NCBI GenBank assembly: GCA_963790545.1
Contig: CAWBPA010000002.1
Span: 15,758-79,757 of the forward strand
Source of the DNA: DATBJG01 sp963790545
Lineage (GTDB): Bacteria > Acidobacteriota > Vicinamibacteria > Vicinamibacterales > JAMQPK01
DNA: 64,000 nt
Direction of reading: 5' to 3'
The notes beneath the pieces were generated by a model that saw only the letters and a list, made by a program, of their open reading frames with translations, had not been told where the DNA came from and ran no database searches. Made by a program: the position numbers and the translations under genes. Below, one piece after another: positions 60,889 through 64,000 of the stretch; within the stretch, counting starts at the first letter, position 1; the number at the start of each line of letters is the position of its first letter.

Positions 60889-62295
60889 GTGCGCACGATA
60901 TCGACCGATGATCTCCAGCGGCTGCAACAAGACCTGAAAGACGCGGATCGTCGCTATAACGAGGCCCTCACCGCGCTCGACCGCGCTCTGGAGCCGCTCA
61001 CGCCGGAGCCGCCATCCTCTCCCACTCCGTTCGACGAACATCAGATCACGCCGCTCAATCATTTATGGAGCATTCTTCCGCCACAGACCTCGAACGGCAG
61101 CGGCGGCTGGCGCACACGTCTCACCGGCTTCATCTGGCGCATCGTCGGACCGAGTCTGCAGCGGCAGCAGGAGTTCAATGGCGCACTGGTCGATCACATC
61201 AATCGCAACGTGGCTCTTCACCGTGAAACGACCCGCGCAATCGAAGATCAGTCGGCCTGGCTGCGCAATCTGGTTTCCGCTGTTGTCAGTGTTCAATCAC
61301 GGCTCATCGTCTACCTTCAAACCATCACCTGGTACGTGGATACGAAAGACCGCGCGGTTGCCGGGGACCTACGGTACTCGCTCGAGGAGCGCACGACCGG
61401 GTTGGCCGATGGGTTGAGCGCGGTCGGAAGTGAGCTGTTGAAACGATGGGAGACGCTCGGGAGCGTTCAGCAGCTCGCCTTGTCACTCAAGCGCGAGCTC
61501 GATCGGGAACACGCGGGATCAGCGTCGATGCCCGGTGATCCTTCGTCAGTCTCGCCCCCTGCAGCAGCGACCAGCGCATCGAAGAGCTCGAGCCGAGCCC
61601 TCGAGGCATTCCGCTATGTGGGGTTCGAAGACCGGTATCGCGGGTCCCGGGAAGAAATCCGGGAGCGGATGGCGTCATACGTACCTTACTTCAAGAACGC
61701 GACACACGTGTTGGACGTCGGCTGCGGCCGTGGAGAATTCCTCGAGCTTCTGCGCGAGGCGGGTGTGCGTGGCACCGGCGTTGACATCAATCACGAAATG
61801 GTTGAACAGTGCCGCGCTGCCGGACTGGACGTTTCGGCAGGTGACGCTCTTACATACTTGAGCAACGTTGAAGACCAATCGCTGGGGGGGCTTTTCGCGT
61901 CACAGGTCGTGGAGCACCTGACGCCCGACTACTTGTTGCGGTTTTTGGAAATGGCGTATCACAAGCTGAGGCCAGGCGCGCCAATCGTGCTGGAAACGAT
62001 CAACCCCGCCTGCTGGTCGGCGTTTTTCGACGCCTACCTGCGCGACATCACTCACGTGCAGCCGCTCCATCCTGATACGTTGAGGTATCTCCTGACGGCA
62101 ACCGGGTATGGCAGCGTCGACATTCGTTACAGCTCACCCTATCCCGAGGTATCGAAGCTGAAGGGTGTGCCGCCGGAGATCGCCGGCACCCCTGAATTGC
62201 AGCGGCTTGCTGACGCCCTCAACGCCAACGTCGACAATCTGAACCGCCTCCTCTTCTCCAATCGAGACTACGCCGTCATCGGCAGCCGGTTGTGA
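60889..62295 (+). CDS. Class I SAM-dependent methyltransferase with coiled-coil N-terminus
   Basis: Residues 1 to about 220 are helical and partly coiled-coil (LQQDLKDADRRYNEALTALDRALEPL and onward). They are joined by a Ser/Pro/Ala-rich linker to a methyltransferase domain (about 240-400) with the SAM motif VLDVGCGRGEFLELLREAG and ASQVVEHLTPDYLLRFLEMAYHKLRPG. The tail RDITHVQPLHPDTLRYLL is shared with O-antigen-related methyltransferases. The start is GTG 60889. Its stop overlaps the GTG of the polymerase gene, suggesting a joint role in glycan synthesis or end-capping. Confidence 0.82.
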   Translation: MRTISTDDLQRLQQDLKDADRRYNEALTALDRALEPLTPEPPSSPTPFDEHQITPLNHLWSILPPQTSNGSGGWRTRLTGFIWRIVGPSLQRQQEFNGALVDHINRNVALHRETTRAIEDQSAWLRNLVSAVVSVQSRLIVYLQTITWYVDTKDRAVAGDLRYSLEERTTGLADGLSAVGSELLKRWETLGSVQQLALSLKRELDREHAGSASMPGDPSSVSPPAAATSASKSSSRALEAFRYVGFEDRYRGSREEIRERMASYVPYFKNATHVLDVGCGRGEFLELLREAGVRGTGVDINHEMVEQCRAAGLDVSAGDALTYLSNVEDQSLGGLFASQVVEHLTPDYLLRFLEMAYHKLRPGAPIVLETINPACWSAFFDAYLRDITHVQPLHPDTLRYLLTATGYGSVDIRYSSPYPEVSKLKGVPPEIAGTPELQRLADALNANVDNLNRLLFSNRDYAVIGSRL

Positions 62296-64000
62296 GATCT
62301 CCGGTGCAAGACGCGGCGCCCGCGGACTCGAGGCATGTTGCCGGCGGCAGCATCTTGCACGAGGCCGTCACGTTAGGTCTGGCCGCACTGACGGTTCTCT
62401 GCCTCCAGGCACTGTTCATTCCTCGTGATGTCCCCATCGCGCTCAAGGTCGAGCTCGTGCTGATCGTGGTCGTGACCCTGATCAAGCCGTTTGCAGGGTT
62501 GGTGATGATGGCGGCGCTCGTGCCTTTCGGTGCGCTCGCGTCACTCGTGTCGAGTGTTCAGCACGTGCGCTGGACGGATGCCACGATCTTCGCGTTCGTG
62601 TCGAGTTGGGTGCTCGCCACTCGAATGGGAGGCCGTCGCCGCGAATTCGACGCCGTGTCATTCGCGGGCCTGATACTGGCGATCATCGTCGTGGCTTCGT
62701 GCGTGGCACAAATCATCGGGATCAACACGGGTGGTCTCCTCGAAACGGTATGGCGAATTGTGTCCCGTGATTTGTTTTTCGTAGGACGGCGCACCGCTGG
62801 CGTCGGGGAAGGTGTCGCGCTGCTCCTGGGGTTGGCGCTCGTTGGTGCCTGCGCCTCGCTCTGTCGCGGGCAGGCAGAACCGCGCGCGAATTCTTGCCGC
62901 CACTATTGTTGGTGCTGCGGTGGTAGCCAGCCTGCTCAGCATTCTGCTGGCGTGGGGCATCGGTTTGGAAGTCGGTCCGAGCTCGGCTGCTTGTCTCCAG
63001 GAAGATTTGTCGCGCACATCTACGATGTCAATTCTGCGGGATCGTATTTCGCGATGACGGCTTGTCTGGCCCTTGGACTGGCAGCCATGAACGGAAGGGC
63101 GACACGGGCCATCTGGATCATCGCGACGGTCGTCCTGGCAATTGGTATGTGGCTGACCGCATCTCTGGCGGCGGTGGCGGCAGGTCTCGGCGCGATTGCA
63201 CTGTTGCTTTTGAGCTGGACCTTGAGAGCACTTGGACGTCCGCTGACACCCCGTCTGGCACTGGTCGTCACTGGCATCGTTCTCGTCGTTGGATTGGTCT
63301 TGCTGGCAGAGACGAGGCGGATGGTCACCACCGAAGGATTCACCATACGTCGCCAATTCCTCGAAACCGGACTCCGCATGTTGGCGTCGGCGCCGGTTTT
63401 TGGCGTCGGTGTGGGAATGTTTCATTCGCTGTCGCGCAGGTTCATGGGCCCACAGCTCGGTTGGAGCTACAGTCTCGAAAACGCGCACAATTACTTCCTC
63501 CAGACGGCCGCTGAGCTTGGGATCCTCGGACTCGTCGCTTTTCTGTACTTTCTTTACACGGTGTGGTCGACCGCACGAGTCTCACTGAGCGGGCGGAGCC
63601 ACCTGCTGGGTGCAGTGACCGGAGCCGGAGCGTTCCTTGCGACGTGGGTCACCGGCCATCCGTTGCTCGTCCGGGAGGTTGCGTATCCGTTCTGGATGGT
63701 GCTCGGCTTGATTGTCGCGTGGGCTGACGGTGCACAGTCGATACGGTCACCGGGTGAGACCGGATGGCGCAGGCGAGGCCTTGTATTGGCCGCAACAACG
63801 CTGATCGCATTTGCGTCGGTGCCGTTCCGAACCGACCCCCCCACCAGACAGACTGTGATGTACGGTGTCTACGATTGGGAACCTCAGCCAGACGGAAGCC
63901 GTGTTCGCTGGACCGAGCAGTACGCGACAATCGTGGTGAGACTGGAAACCGGCGGTCTTGATATTCCGATGCGGGCGCCTGAGACCGTCGAATTCCTCAT
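62292..64000 (+). CDS. O-antigen polymerase/ligase-like membrane protein (truncated at edge, frameshifted)
   Basis: This is a multi-helix inner-membrane protein of the Wzy_C/WaaL-like family that joins or polymerises glycans. At least ten hydrophobic segments are visible. The diagnostic loop with ENAHNYFLQTAAELGILGLVAFL lies in the third frame segment, near 63477-63545. Frame breaks occur near 62876-62886 (one base) and around 62990-63010. Segment 2 (RARILAATIVGAAVVAS) and segment 3 (AHIYDVNSAGSYFAMTACLAL) then read through. GTG 62292 overlaps the methyltransferase stop. The 3' end is off the window. Confidence 0.78.
   Translation, partial: MRSPVQDAAPADSRHVAGGSILHEAVTLGLAALTVLCLQALFIPRDVPIALKVELVLIVVVTLIKPFAGLVMMAALVPFGALASLVSSVQHVRWTDATIFAFVSSWVLATRMGGRRREFDAVSFAGLILAIIVVASCVAQIIGINTGGLLETVWRIVSRDLFFVGRRTAGVGEGVALLLGLALVGACASLCRGQAEPRANSCRHYCWCCGGSQPAQHSAGVGHRFGSRSELGCLSPGRFVAHIYDVNSAGSYFAMTACLALGLAAMNGRATRAIWIIATVVLAIGMWLTASLAAVAAGLGAIALLLLSWTLRALGRPLTPRLALVVTGIVLVVGLVLLAETRRMVTTEGFTIRRQFLETGLRMLASAPVFGVGVGMFHSLSRRFMGPQLGWSYSLENAHNYFLQTAAELGILGLVAFLYFLYTVWSTARVSLSGRSHLLGAVTGAGAFLATWVTGHPLLVREVAYPFWMVLGLIVAWADGAQSIRSPGETGWRRRGLVLAATTLIAFASVPFRTDPPTRQTVMYGVYDWEPQPDGSRVRWTEQYATIVVRLETGGLDIPMRAPETVEFL

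Overview
The window looks like chromosomal DNA of an Acidobacteriota member, most likely near the Vicinamibacteria. The basis is a complete str-S10-spc-alpha ribosomal super-operon, a pilB-pilT-pilC-pilS type IV pilus run, a DUF1592/DUF1552/ankyrin/cytochrome c cluster typical of Acidobacteriota and Planctomycetota, and GC-rich spacers crowded with small repeats. The taxonomic placement is inference from gene content, not from a marker alignment.

Layout. 1-5772 (minus): pilB, pilT, pilC and the start of pilS, which runs off the left edge. 5844-7608 (minus): an outer-membrane protein and a pyruvoyl-dependent arginine decarboxylase. 7728-12409 (plus): Yip1-like membrane protein, membrane-fusion adaptor and two FtsX/MacB-type permeases, with no ATPase here. 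12522-15010 (plus): a degenerate four-helix-bundle gene and an EF-G paralogue. 15052-15808 (minus): TerC-family membrane protein. 15911-37096 (minus): 35 translation, secretion and transcription genes, from rpsL at the right end to rplQ at the left, with a predicted promoter near 37.42-37.45 kb. 37612-39504 (plus): CHAD protein, inorganic pyrophosphatase and FKBP isomerase. 39672-42214: divergent beta-propeller protein and CCA-adding enzyme. 42322-49490 (minus): two cytochromes c, ankyrin, DUF1552 and DUF1592 genes. 49650-53184: divergent SDR and a fused acyl-activating/ACP/acyltransferase. 53293-57199: second IF-1, small Cys protein, BRCT+TPR protein, glucokinase and SGNH lipoprotein. 57147-58313 (minus): transhydrogenase alpha. 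58.37-59.67 kb: two opposed tandem-repeat arrays. 59723-64000 (plus): thiS, thiG, a methyltransferase and an O-antigen polymerase/ligase-like gene cut by the right edge.

Two points affect every reading of this window. First, at least 15 otherwise intact genes, including essential rplC, are split by frameshifts, and almost all are repaired by removing one base. That pattern points to insertion errors in the sequence or assembly rather than gene death. I give merged coordinates and the estimated break points. Second, the spacers carry at least three repeat families. The most striking is a two-hairpin element found at eight loci, always in the same orientation relative to transcription and always between a stop codon and the next start. 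Its stems differ from copy to copy but stay paired. I do not recognise it from any described family.
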